Translations under genes and position numbers: made by a program | In this document: positions 53,343-64,000 of the stretch, in pieces | Layout: every line of letters starts with the position of its first letter | Position numbering within the stretch: the first letter of the stretch is position 1 | Source: Hanleya hanleyi | Lineage: Eukaryota; Mollusca; Polyplacophora; Lepidopleurida; Hanleyidae | Direction of reading: 5' to 3' | Assembly (NCBI GenBank): GCA_036873755.1 | Contig: JAVTVY010017318.1 | Span: 1 to 64,000 of the forward strand | DNA length: 64,000 nucleotides | The notes under the pieces: generated by a model | Told to the model about the DNA's origin: nothing | Database searches by the model: none | Seen by the model: the letters and a program-made list of their open reading frames with translations, nothing else

Positions 53343-53910
53343 AAAGGAGATGGGACAATAAGGCGGGATTTTGGCCTATACGTGGTGCGGTTAAAATCAA
53401 AATAATTGTGTTTTAATGTAACGACAAGAGAAAATGTATGTACACAATATGTAAAAGGTCTAGCTCGATTGCCTTAGCAGTGTAGTCATGACATGAAATT
53501 GAAATCCGCAGTATGTGCTATTTCGTGAAAAAAGGGTGTAAATCGGGCCATTTAAAGGCACATTAAGACACGAAGGACTCCTTGGACCAAAAAGATTTCC
53601 CATCAGTGGAGATATAATGCCACAGCACATCACCAAGTTAAATGGCGTGTTGGTCCAAGGGGCATATCTAATGTGCATTTAAATGAATCGAGTTTGACCT
53701 ATTTCTCACGAAATAGCACATGATGCGGATTTCAGTTTCATGTCATAACTACAATCATAACGCAAACGAGCTAGAACTTACATATTGTGTACATAGATTT
53801 TCTTTTGTCGTTACATTAAAACACAATTATTTATAGGACATTTTATTTTGTTTCGATTTCAACCGCACCACGAAAAGGCCAAAATCCCGCCTTATCCTAC
53901 CATATCCTTT
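53343..53910. mobile_element. MITE with long inverted repeats (AAAGGAGATGG ends)
   Basis: A 568-bp element. The left arm (AAAGGAGATGGGACAATAAGG, GGTGCGGTTAAAATC, TAATGTAACGACAAGAG) is inverted at the right (TTTTCTTTTGTCGTTACATT, GATTTCAACCGCACCACG, CCGCCTTATCCTACC-ATATCCTTT) over roughly 180-200 bases. The right half recurs at 26500-26842 and the first 30 bases at 20177 and 24546. Confidence 0.82.
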
Positions 53911-54588
53911 GTAATTCCTTCAACAAATCGCCCCAATAATGGGAACCTTTCAGGCAATTAGCTGCCACTGTGATCGGTGTGCTTGGGTTACCCCGTGATG
54001 AGGGAAAAGTGTCCAACAAAAACGCCTAGTTTAAAAAAAGTGAAAACAGAGTATTATTGGTATGGTAATTGGAGGTTTTCAATATATATTTTTTTTTTTC
54101 AAAAGCGAAATCTTGTGGCGATACCCACACATTGACAAATCTTTCCAAATGGAGTCTGGAATTGGGAAACAAATATTTATTTCACACCTCCAACTGTTAT
54201 TCGTTCCGTCACTAACGTGACCTGTGTATCTGTTGTATTTATAAACGTAATGCATTCATATATCATACAAGCATATTGTCGTAGGTGTACAACCACAGGA
54301 GCTTGGACCCGAATATTTGAATTGATGATATAAGTAATTGAGGGCACTAAGTGTTTCTAGTACAAAGTGATCATAACAAAGATTCTGGGCAACAACAGAT
54401 GGATCTAGATGTTAATTTGGATTAGACATGCTTGAAAAGAGAATTGAAATTGCTTGAAATACACTGCCGAATTTACACAATTCAGCTATCAACTTACTGC
54501 ATGAATAATTTATAGAAATAATTTTTTTTTTAGTTTGTATGACATGTGGGCCCATTGATTGGACCCTCCGTACGACATGTGGGAGAAT
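53911..54588. other. No gene recognised
   Basis: AT-rich unique-looking sequence with a T run near 54093. Confidence 0.35.
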
Positions 54589-54596
54589 TAGTTATG

Positions 54597-54719
54597 GGCA
54601 AGGCTTTGGTGTAAGACCTCCCATTGAAAAGGTAATATCCTGGACAAAAGACTGACAAAACAACTTGCAGCAGATCCTTTGTCAATTATATTTCGTGAGT
54701 CTTACACCAAATCGTTGCC
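54597..54719 (+). mobile_element. 123-bp MITE, hAT-like, copy 2 with perfect 8-bp target duplication
   Basis: Same 21-bp terminal repeats as 40722-40845 and almost the same sequence throughout. TAGTTATG flanks both sides exactly (54589-54596, 54720-54727). An 8-bp duplication is the signature of hAT transposases, which must act from elsewhere. Confidence 0.9.
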
Positions 54720-54774
54720 TAGTTATGACCCTCTCAATGGTTAGGCGCCTCTCCCTTGTTCATTTCATTTTTTA

Positions 54775-54824
54775 TCTCGCCTTACGAAGTAAAGGGGAGA
54801 TATTGTGAGAGGGGGAAAGAGGAT

Positions 54825-54857
<33 letters not shown>

Positions 54858-54960
54858 CCCTGCCTGGAAATGAATGGGTTTTTGGTTTAGCAAGTTAAAA
54901 AAAAATCTAGAAAAATTAGAAAAATATAAAAAAAATATAAAAAATATGGGGGGTGGGTAT
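54775..54960. repeat. (GGTGTC)n microsatellite and A-rich tract
   Basis: GTCGTCGTCGGTGTC repeats near 54827-54857 follow TCGCCTTACGAAGTAAAGGG. An A-rich stretch with AAAATATAAAAAAAAT words follows. Confidence 0.65.
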
Positions 54961-55009
54961 GCCACCTGGGGGTACTACCCCTGGGGTACTCTAATGTTAA
55001 AATCCCTAT

Positions 55010-56190
55010 GAATGAGTTTTGCGTTTAGCTGAAGTGCACATGTACATCTGTACTTGGAAAGTTTCTTGCAGTTGTCAGCTGTCATTGGATGATTATGAAA
55101 CTTGGTATACATGTTTCTTATGATAAGAGGATGTACCTGTGCTATTTTTGAGAAGAAATATTAATTTTTCTCAAAATTATGGCAAATGAAGAGTTTTCTG
55201 TTTAGGTAAATTGTACATGTAGGCCTCTACATGTATACATATACATCTACATGGTAACTTTGCTCCAGTTGTCAGCTGTCATTGGATGATTATGAAACTT
55301 GGTACACATGTTTCTTATGATTAGAGGATGTACCTGTGCTATTTTTGACAAGAAATATTAATTTTTCTCCAAATTATGATAAATGAAGAGTTTTCTGTTT
55401 AGGTAAATTGTACATATACATGTCCATGGTAAGTTTGCTCCAGTTGTCAGCTGTCATTGGATGATTATGAAACTTGGTACACATGTTTCTTATGATAAGA
55501 GGATGTACCTGTGCTATTTTTGAGAAGAAATATTAATTTTTCTCAAAATTATGGCAAATGAAGAGTTTTCTGTTTAGGTAAATTGTACATGTAGGCCTCT
55601 ACATGTATACATGTACATGATAAGTTTGCTGCAGTTGTCAGCTCTCATTGGATGATTACGAAACTTGGTACAAATGTTTTCTGTTTAGGTAAATTGTACA
55701 TACAGGCCTCTACATGTATACATATACATCTACATGGTAATTTTGCTCCAGTTGTCAGCTGTCATTGGATGATTATGAAACTTGGTACACATGTTTCTTA
55801 TGATTAGAGGATGTACCTGTGCTATTTTTGACAAGAAATATTAATTTTTCTCCAAATTATGGCAAATGAAGAGTTTTCTGTTTAGGTAAATTGTACATGT
55901 AGGCCTCTACATGTATACATACACATGTACATGATAAGTTTGCTGCAGTTGTCAGCTCTCATTGGATGATTACGAAACTTGGTACAAATGTTTCTTATGA
56001 TTGGAGGATTTATATGTGCTATTTTTGAGATGAAATATTAATTTTTCTCCAAATTATGGCAACTGATTGAGTTTTGCGTTTAGCCGAAGTGCACATGTAC
56101 ATCTGTACACCACAGTTTGCTGCAGTTGTCAGCTGTCATTGAATGATTATGAAACTTGGTACACAGGTTTCTTATGATTAAAAGATGTAC
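55010..56190 (+). repeat. Satellite-like tandem array, 115-198 bp period, seven copies
   Basis: Each copy has GTTGTCAGCTGTCATTGGATG then ATTATGAAACTTGGTACACA, followed by TTTCTTATGATTAGAGGATG, an AAGAAATATTAATTTTTCTC stretch and TACATGTAGGCCTCTACATG. Period starts at about 55072, 55268, 55443, 55635, 55752, 55949 and 56127; one unit is shortened. No coding capacity. Confidence 0.88.
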
Positions 56191-56192
56191 CT

Positions 56193-58573
56193 GTGATACC
56201 ATCCATACCATCACTACCATCCATACTATCACTACCATTCCTACCATCACTACCATCCATACCATCACTACCATCCATACCATTCCTACCATCACTACCA
56301 TCCATATCATCACTACCATCCATACCATCACTACCATCACTACCATCCATACCATCATTACCATTCCTACCATGCATACCATCACTACCATTCCTACCAT
56401 CACTACCATCCATACCATCACTACCATCCATACCATCACTACCATCGCTACCATTCCTACCATCACTACCATCCATACCATCACTACCATCCATGCCATC
56501 ACTACCATCCATACTATCATTACCATTCCTACCATCCATACCATCACTACCATTCCTACCATCACTACCATCCATACCATCACTACCATCCATACCATCA
56601 CTACCATCCATACCATCGCTACCATTCCTACCATCACTACCATCCATACCATCACTACCATCCATACCATCCCTACCATCCATACCATCACTACCATCCA
56701 TACCATCACTACTATCCATACCATCCATACCATCACTACCATTCATACCATTCCTACCATCCATACCATCACTACCATCCATACCATCACTACTATCCAT
56801 ACCATCACTACCATCCATACCATCACTACCATTCATACCATCCATACCATCACTACCATCCATACCATCCATACCATTCCTACCATCACTACCATCCATA
56901 CCATCACTACCATCCATACCATCACTACCATCCCTACCATCACTACCATCCATACCATCACTACCATCCATGCCATCACTACCATCCATACCATCATTAC
57001 CATTCCTACCATCCATACCATCACTACCATTCCTACCATCACTACCATCCATACCCTCACTACCATCCATACCATCACTACCATTCCTACCATCACTACC
57101 ATCCATACCATCACTACCATCCATACCATCACTACCATCCATACCATCACTACCATCCATACCATAACTACCATTCATACCATTCCTACCATCCATACCA
57201 TGACTACCATCCATACCATCACTACTATCCATACCATCCATACCATCACTACCATCCATGCCATCACTACCATTCCTACCATCCATACCATCACTACCAT
57301 CCATACCATTCCTACCATCACTACCATCCATACCATCACTACCATCCATACCATCCCTACCATCACTACCATTCCTACCATTCCTACCATCCATACCATC
57401 ACTACCATCCATACCATCGCTACCATCACTACCATCCATACCATTCCTACCATCACTACCATCCATACCATCACTACCATCCATACCATTCCTACCATCA
57501 CTACCATCCATACCATCACTACCATCCATACCATCACTACCATCCATACCATAACTACCATTCCTACCATCACTACCATCCGTACCATCACTACCATCCA
57601 TACCATCACTACCATCCATACCATCACTACCATCCATACCATCACTATCATCCATACCATCACTACCATCCATACCATCACTACCATCTATGCCATCCTA
57701 CCATCCACACCATCACTACCATCCATACCATCACTACCATCCATACCATCACTACCATCCATACCATCACTACCATCCATACCATAACTACCATTCCTAC
57801 CATCACTACCATCCATACCATCACTACCATCCATACCATCACTACCATCCATACCATCACATCCATACCATCCATACCATCACATCCATACCATCCATAC
57901 CATCACTACCATTCCTACCATCCATACCATCACTACCATCCATACCATTCCTACCTTCACTACCATCCATACCATCACTACCATCCATACCATCACTACC
58001 ATTCCTATCATCCATACCATTCCTACCATCACTACCATCCATACCATCACTACCATCAATACCATCACTACCATCCATACCATCACTACCATCCATGCCA
58101 TCACTACCATCCATACCATCACTACCATCTATACCATCACTACCATCCATACCATAACTACCATTCCTACCATAACTACCATTCCTACCATCACTACCAT
58201 CCATACCATCACTACCATCCATACCATAACTACCATTCCTACCATCACTACCATCCATACCATAACTACCATTCCTACCATCACTACCATCCATACCATC
58301 ACTACCATCCATACCATCACTACCATTCCTACCATCACTACCATCCATGCCATCACTACCATCCATACCATCACTATCATCTATACCATCACTACCATCC
58401 ATACCATCACTACAATTTCTACCATCACTACTATCCATACCATCACTACCATCCATACCATAACTACCATTCCTACCATCACTACCATCGATACCATCAC
58501 TACCATCCATACCATCACTACCATCAATACCATCCATACCATCATCCATACCATCACTACCATCCATACCATG
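56193..58573 (+). repeat. 2.4-kb minisatellite, 9/18-bp unit CCATCACTACCATCCATA
   Basis: About 260 units of 9 bases alternating CCATCACTA, CCATCCATA and CCATTCCTA. The period is a multiple of three and the unit lacks stop codons in several frames of both strands, so long frames appear (up to about 543 residues on plus, 508 on minus) encoding only periodic PSIPSLPS, THTITTI or MDGSDG strings. No start context, splice site or conserved domain supports a protein. Confidence 0.93.
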
Positions 58574-58584
58574 ATGGTGATGGT

Positions 58585-58810
58585 AGTAATCCCACTTGGG
58601 ACTGGACTATCCAGCAGTAATCCCACAGAGGACTATCCATCAGTAATAACATGGGACTGGTCCACCCAGCAGTAATCTCACACTGGAATGCCCTATGTAC
58701 CAGTAATCCGACTGCACTGACCTATCCATCCTACATGGGATTAACTTTTGCCAGTAATCCCCCATGGGACTGATGTTATTGTCTGTACCAGATAATCTAT
58801 TCCAGACATT
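58585..58810 (+). repeat. Degenerate tandem repeat, about 40 bp
   Basis: Five or so copies of CAGTAATCCCACATGGGACTG with diverged linkers, then ATTATTGTCTGTACC repeated twice (58771, 58808). Confidence 0.7.
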
Positions 58811-59706
58811 ATTGTCTGTACCGCATCACTTATTCCAGACCTTATTGTTTGCTCTACATGTATGCTTTCAATAGTGCTGCACCTTTGGCGGATGACCCCG
58901 CAAGGCGAGATGTTGGGGTTCTCAGAACGCTTGTTTGTTTTGCAGGGATTCTCGCGGCGTCTATGTGAACAATCCATGGTGTTGTTCCTTTGATTTGTTG
59001 ATTAGATCCAAGTGAATCTTTTGTTTATATTAGATCATGTACATTTAGTTCATGTTACACAACGCTGATTTTTACTACCGAAAGAAAGCATAAAAAAGAC
59101 TGTATTTGCAACACAATACACTTGTTACATGAGTTTATAAGGGCTTTGTCTGGGCAGTCACATTGGTCGACTTGACAACGGCGAAGTCCGATTTTCAACT
59201 TCCCGTATGAAGATCAAAAAGTAAGAAATATTCGAACGAAATCTATTGCACACACCATAGAACTAACATTGTTGCAGGGACAATTTCCATGATTAACAAG
59301 TGAAATTCATACTTAGCACTTGAAATATCTTGGCTGTAACTCAACATTTTTGTTGAAAGGGTCATACAATAGGTATGATCCTTAAAGATAAGAAAACGTT
59401 GTGGAGGTTCCTCAAATTATTATACAATGTAACACAACCAGGCATTGCTTCAGAAATATCACCTCCGGCAGCAATATGTTTTAGTTCAGCTCGGACTCTT
59501 TAAGTTGCTAATTTATGTAAATATCCCCGTAGATTTAGACCGGTATAATAGCATGAAAGTGCTAACTCATGACCACAGGGACTATGTGCTGGATTTGTCC
59601 AAAACTGGTGTTGTCCGAAATTCTGTTGTCCTCCGAAATTTACTATATTTTTATGATTCTTTCCATAAAAAATATATACATAAAATAATAATACTTATTT
59701 TTCTTC

Positions 59707-59738
<32 letters not shown>

Positions 59739-60160
59739 ATGGACATATTATTATTATTTTATGTATATATCATTATTATTATTTTATGTAAATTATGAGA
59801 AAAAAAATGAAGTAAATTTCTATAAAAAAAAGAATTTCTCAAAACACCAGATTCGGATAAATCTTGCACCTAGTCGCTGTGCCCATGACCATGAGTTCGA
59901 CAATACAATTCAGGTGCTCTTACATAGCGCCCTGTCTCTCTGCTCGTAGACCACCATAGAATTGAGAATGGCATGTTCTGCTGCTACTTCTAATGTGTTT
60001 GGAATAACAATGCACAAATCCTCAGTTTCTGAGAAAAATGTTTTAGACCATGGAAAGGTGTGCATGGATCTGGTCTCTATGAAGAGTTGTACATGTATCA
60101 GTACAGGTAAAAGCTTTCAGCTCAAGGAGCATACATTTTGAAGAAATATCTCAACAAAAA
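58811..60160. other. No gene recognised; (TTA)n microsatellite
   Basis: AT-rich unique-looking sequence. ATTATTATTATTATTATT lies at about 59706-59736 with more TTA runs to about 59785. Confidence 0.5.
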
Positions 60161-60164
60161 TTTC

Positions 60165-62450
60165 GGATATTTTGGATGCTAAGATATTAAGGGGAATCAG
60201 GATCTTCGAGATTTTCGAAAATTTTTGCCAAGTCTAAATTTCCAAAAACGCCCCATCATCATTATAATTACCAAATTTTATGACCAATGATACAGTGAGA
60301 CATGAAATGACAAAAAATGTATTTATATTTTTTTAGGACAAATGTTTTCAATACCTGAAGCAAAAATGAAACGAAATGACAAAGAATTTTGGAAGCGACT
60401 TTCAGAAAATAAATATTATAATAGGCCAGGAGAAGGATAAACAAAATGTCTCAACTAAGTTTTGGAGATCCACCGAGCAAAATTATCCATTTCGCCTAAA
60501 GCACGTGGCCGTATTTGCATATTCGACTGAGCACGTGAACACAAATGACCGCTGAAGTTTCGCCATTTTGCCTTCGAGGTCACAACGAAATAAAGATAAA
60601 TCAATAGAAAATAAACTATAGTCTGTTATAAATTACCGTTATTTCACAGTAAATGTATGTAGGAGTTTACAGTATATGTAATCGTAAACACAATAATCTG
60701 TAAATTGAACTGCGGTATTTCAGTTGACATCAACTGAAATGGGTAAACTGAGCACAAACGTAACATAAAATTCCTGTTTTCTCTGAAAGGAGATCGATAT
60801 CTTTGCACACGAAACGCCAATTTGCAGGAAACATCCGATACAAGATACAACATTCGGAGCACTTTCAGAGCACGCACTGGAAGGGACGCGGCGGCTAGCG
60901 TTAATTGTCAGACTATTATATGGTTTGATTTTGGTTCTGGTTTTATTTGACTTGGAGGTGTGCCCAACTTATAAACCATATATTCGTATAATAACTTCAC
61001 AGATTCCTTCGTGATTATTTTCGAAACTTATGGTCACCGCATTTGTAAACACGAAGAGCTGAAATACGCGAACGAGCAATTGCCATATCGTCCTTCCAGT
61101 GACTTCCGTTTCCCCGGAAACGATAATTGTAGACAACGGTGCCACATAATTATAGTTTAAAGCATGTTAAAAAAACAGTAATTGTAAATTACAGTCCAAC
61201 CTAATTTACAGTTGAATGCCTGTCAATAAACGGTAATTATAAAATACGGTGCAACATTTTACAGTTTAAAGCCTGTTAAAAATCGGTAATTGTAAAATAC
61301 GGTGCAACGTAATTTTAGAGCTGAATGAACTGGCACCTTTTCTGCCAGTACATTTAACTGTGACTTTACGGTGTGATTTATAACAGTGTATCAGACATCA
61401 AATTCAAATTTGCCACAAATACACAGTTAGATACGTACTTTTCAGTCCATCTGTTGACATGAAAATCGAATTCAGCGCTTTGAAATCACACAGGTCGGAA
61501 AGTGTGCTTCTTTTCCAAACAAGGTGATCCATCACATGTTAATATTCATACGCCCAAAGAGGCATGTCGAAGATATCGTCCATAACATGTATAAACATAA
61601 AAGAGGCATAATTCAGTAAAATATGGTGATATTTAGCATACAAAATATCTAATTCGACAGTTTCATTGCAGAAAATCATTTTTGTCAACCTCTCTGGGGA
61701 TCTACTTTTTGAGCCGCCTTACTCTAAATACTCAGTCGCCTTCTTGTCGAGAAATCGCACGAGATTTGATAATTTGGTCAAACTCAGGAAAAACAGATCA
61801 TTACATCAAATTTAGACAAGATGGTAGAATAGTGAATTTCGTTGAGTAGCCATCACGCCTGAATGGTCCTGCATTCCGATCGCGTGTTCTGAAAGCGTTT
61901 GTCGATGAGAATGGGTGAACATCAGTGTGCGTACCTAAATGCTATTAACCCTCCGGACCATGTGCCAAAAACAAAAACAACAACACAAAACAACAACAAC
62001 ATGTTGAATGACTGTCTCACTTTGATTGACAGGTGTTCAATTTTGTGTTAAGAGTTAATGCATCGAGGCCGGAAAAAGTCCACCTGAGAAGGAAGAAATA
62101 TGAATCGCCATTTTTCTGAACAATTCAGTTGGTTTGACCACGTGTTGCATTCTATTTCCCAACAATTTCAAGTAGGTCATTCTCGTTTGCCCTCAACGAA
62201 GAGATGATACAACTTTATTCGTGAGTTGAACAGTCACTACATTTCTTCAATTTCCAAATTTTACTACGAGAAATCCACTACATTTTTGGTCAATTTTGCT
62301 CCACAAAGTCATTTTTTCGAGTTAGTTCAAAGAAATAGTCAGATTTTCTTGTGTTTAATTATGTTTTCTATCTTTCTGAGATGAAATAATTTGCACTTAA
62401 TAATTTAGTGCCGTTTTGAAAATTTCAACCTGACAAAAAAATGTGAAAAT
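60165..62450 (-). repeat. Large dispersed repeat copy, inverted relative of 39110-40260, with an insertion
   Basis: Minus-strand copy. Conserved blocks include CTAAATTTCCAAAAACGCCC, GAAATGACAAAGAATTTTGG, CGAAGTTTCGCCATTTTGCC-type words, CAGTTAGATACGTACTTTTC, AGGCATGTCGAAGATATCGTC and AATCGCCATTTTTCTGAACA. It is longer than its partner because of the insertion at 60623-61386 and extra sequence at about 61600-61990. Confidence 0.72.
60623..61386. mobile_element. Nested insertion, CTGTTATAAAT ends (about 764 bp)
   Basis: The partner repeat at about 39830 is continuous here (AAACTACAGCAGATATTG in the same orientation), while this copy is split. The insert begins CTGTTATAAATTACCG and ends GTGTGATTTATAACAG, imperfect inverted ends of about 30 bases. 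Inside are three or more copies of GTAATTGTAAAATACGGTGC with TACAGTTTAAAGCCTGTTAA. Target duplication not resolved. Confidence 0.65.
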
Positions 62451-63285
62451 CTCTCAATCTTCTTAAATTGTTATATATATTTTCCAGCAAATGTTAATGC
62501 TCTGGTAAACGTATTCTTCAACTTGATTTTCCACTTTCACATATGAGAAATTGTACCTTAATAGAAAATGGCTATCTTGGCGGCGCTGGTAGATTCATCC
62601 ATTGTTCTGGCCACAGGCTCCTAAATAAAAAGAAGTCCCGATCCGTTACACGTAATCTCTGCCAAAGACAATAATTTTCTCGATTTTTCCCCGCCTTCGT
62701 TGCAACGATTAATAGAAAGCCGTTGGTACCACTGGCAAGTATGGTATCAGCTACAAATTTTTGTTCGATTCACTGCTCGATAACATGCCTCGCCGGGGGA
62801 CTATTTGCGAGGCCTGAGCACTGCATTCAGCAGGCAGAGAAAACAGCGAAATAAGGAACTCGTGTGTGGAGGCGCGCACAGATTGAAATTTTGACGGATA
62901 ATCTTTGACAAGAAGTTTGTCACGTTGTAGCGCTTGAAATAAACTACTTCCAGTCGAAAGATGAAGGTCTATACTCAATTAGGGAAACAGCGAGATACAA
63001 TTTGTTAAAACTGCCGAACGTGTAAATTATTTAGGAGTCTGATGGCCTTCTTGATGTGCACTCACATATCCAGCATTTGTACATAACCAGCATTTGAACA
63101 TTTCCAGTCACTTGCCGAAGCCAGCTGATAATTCACGTACCTGGAATATATGTCCGTATCTGTTTATTTGCTCTCTTGTGTATATACAAATGTATGCATA
63201 TTGCAATATAAAGCATGATTTAGAATGATCATGATTTATTAATCACAAATTCTAGAAAAATAATGAAATTAAGAAGGAGGGGGAT
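62451..63285. other. No gene recognised
   Basis: Unique-looking sequence with short frames only. Confidence 0.35.
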
Positions 63286-63289
63286 GTGA

Positions 63290-63480
63290 GAGATATTGAC
63301 AATCTTTTGTAAGGTTGAATTTATCAAAAACGCACTAACTTATTAAGCGAGCATTATTTCATCTCAGAAAGATGGGAAACACCATTGAACACAAGAAAAT
63401 ATGACTATTTCTTTGAACTAACTCGAAAAATGACTGTGGAGCAAAATTGACCAAAAATGTAGTGGATTTCTTAAAGTGAA
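63290..63480 (+). repeat. Partial third copy of the 39-kb repeat
   Basis: Matches 39155-39340 in order: GTAAGGTTGAATTTATCAAA, AGCATTATTTCATCTCAGAAAG-like words, AACACAAGAAAATATGACTA, ATGTAGTGGATTTCTTAAAG. Confidence 0.75.
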
Positions 63481-64000
63481 CGTAAAGGCTGAGGCAACAT
63501 GCACTCTGTGGGAAAGAACTACAATGAAGTATCAAACAGCAGCAACAAATATTTTTGGGGATTTTTTAGCACCGAGTAGGAACAAAATTATCTCTGTTGT
63601 ATTATTTGTTTGTTTAAACTTATTTATTGTACAAATTATAGTACATGGGATTGGGGTCAAGTTATAATCAACTTATTCACCCCTCTCCCTACAAATATGG
63701 ATACATAACATGTGTTTACAACAACAAAATAATGACGTTTTGGCTGAACCTGTGTGAATATATACATGTCACAAATGAAATAAGTTTTAGATTTGCATTT
63801 TTAGCAACTTACAGGGGAGAAAAACTATAACAGATTATTGAGTATATGGTGGCAACTTGACTGTAGCGTGCTAGGATTCTAACAGAACTGGGTACTAGTA
63901 TATACTAATCCTTCAGCTGAGGTAACTACGTCGTAATCGTGCTACAAATTGAATCTTGAGGTGTTCTTAATAAATGTTAAAACTGACTTGCACATATTAT
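63481..64000. other. No gene recognised
   Basis: AT-rich; short frames without family features. Confidence 0.35.

Noticed and set aside
56147..57787. Long frames (543 residues plus strand, 508 minus strand) in the 56-58 kb region
   Set aside because: They are frames through a 9-bp minisatellite that is open in several phases of both strands; residues are purely periodic and no domain, start context or splice signal is present.
1..64000. CRISPR arrays, operons or prokaryotic defence systems
   Set aside because: Repeats here are tandem or inverted eukaryotic types; there are no spacers of uniform length, no clustered co-directional genes and clear introns exist.

Overview
The window is eukaryotic nuclear DNA, most likely from a mollusc (gastropod or bivalve). 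The reasons are the spliced exon structure, the absence of operon-like gene packing, many ACATGTACATGTAG words, SINEs with a 5S-rRNA or tRNA head and a shared 3' tail ending in a GTTAAACCC-like box plus CACTCACT repeats, and a very high load of foldback elements, MITEs and LINE fragments. The species cannot be named from sequence alone. Most reading frames in the window are chance frames or frames through repeats.

Left part (1-4.1 kb). A compact, motif-dense locus with two divergent TATA promoters. The minus-strand one drives a C2H2 zinc-finger gene that runs off the left edge. The plus-strand one drives a 158-residue coiled-coil protein (1071-1547) whose 3' flank carries a histone-type stem-loop (GGCCCT-TTTG-AGGGCC) and a purine-rich downstream element instead of a poly(A) signal. 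Around these lie arrays of octamer (ATGCAAAT), YY1-like (GCCGCCATCTTG, 18 exact copies at 2.8-3.9 kb), CRE (TGACGT) and NRF1-like (GCGCATGCGC) words. This is the most unusual part of the window.

4.1-29 kb. Mostly repeats: a frameshifted reverse transcriptase remnant, a roughly 330-bp tandem array, one credible host exon (3'-terminal exon of a claudin/PMP22-like tetraspan gene, 7557-7741), MITEs with TTAA termini (piggyBac-like), a TTTAA-flanked MITE, a three-armed foldback array built of AT-rich minisatellites (18.1-22.4 kb) with nested insertions, two long inverted-repeat elements (24.8-26.5 kb), a 21-bp array and a 5S-derived SINE.

30-34.6 kb. A multi-exon gene of transposase origin: a Mutator-like transposase domain, then a YqaJ/lambda-exonuclease-like domain, then three small exons with matching splice phases. 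It carries at least two frameshifts, and the usual nuclease lysine is a threonine.

35.9-42.8 kb. A nearly perfect 978-bp palindromic element, a second member of the TTYAA-flanked family, a repeat with an inverted partner at 60-62 kb, a 124-bp hAT-like MITE and a decayed LINE reverse transcriptase.

42.8-49.3 kb. A full-length, apparently intact non-LTR retrotransposon on the minus strand. ORF1 combines an RNase H1-type hybrid-binding (viroplasmin) domain, a PHD finger, a coiled coil and an SGNH esterase-like domain. ORF2 has an endonuclease, a YADD reverse transcriptase and a C-terminal CCHC motif. The ORFs meet at a TAATG stop-start.

50-64 kb. Dispersed copies of the left-end repeat family, a tRNA-headed SINE with a 13-bp target duplication, more MITEs (one with a perfect 8-bp target duplication), a satellite-like array, a 2.4-kb minisatellite that is open in many frames but not convincingly coding, and a large repeat copy with a nested insertion. 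No rRNA operon, CRISPR array or prokaryotic gene is present.
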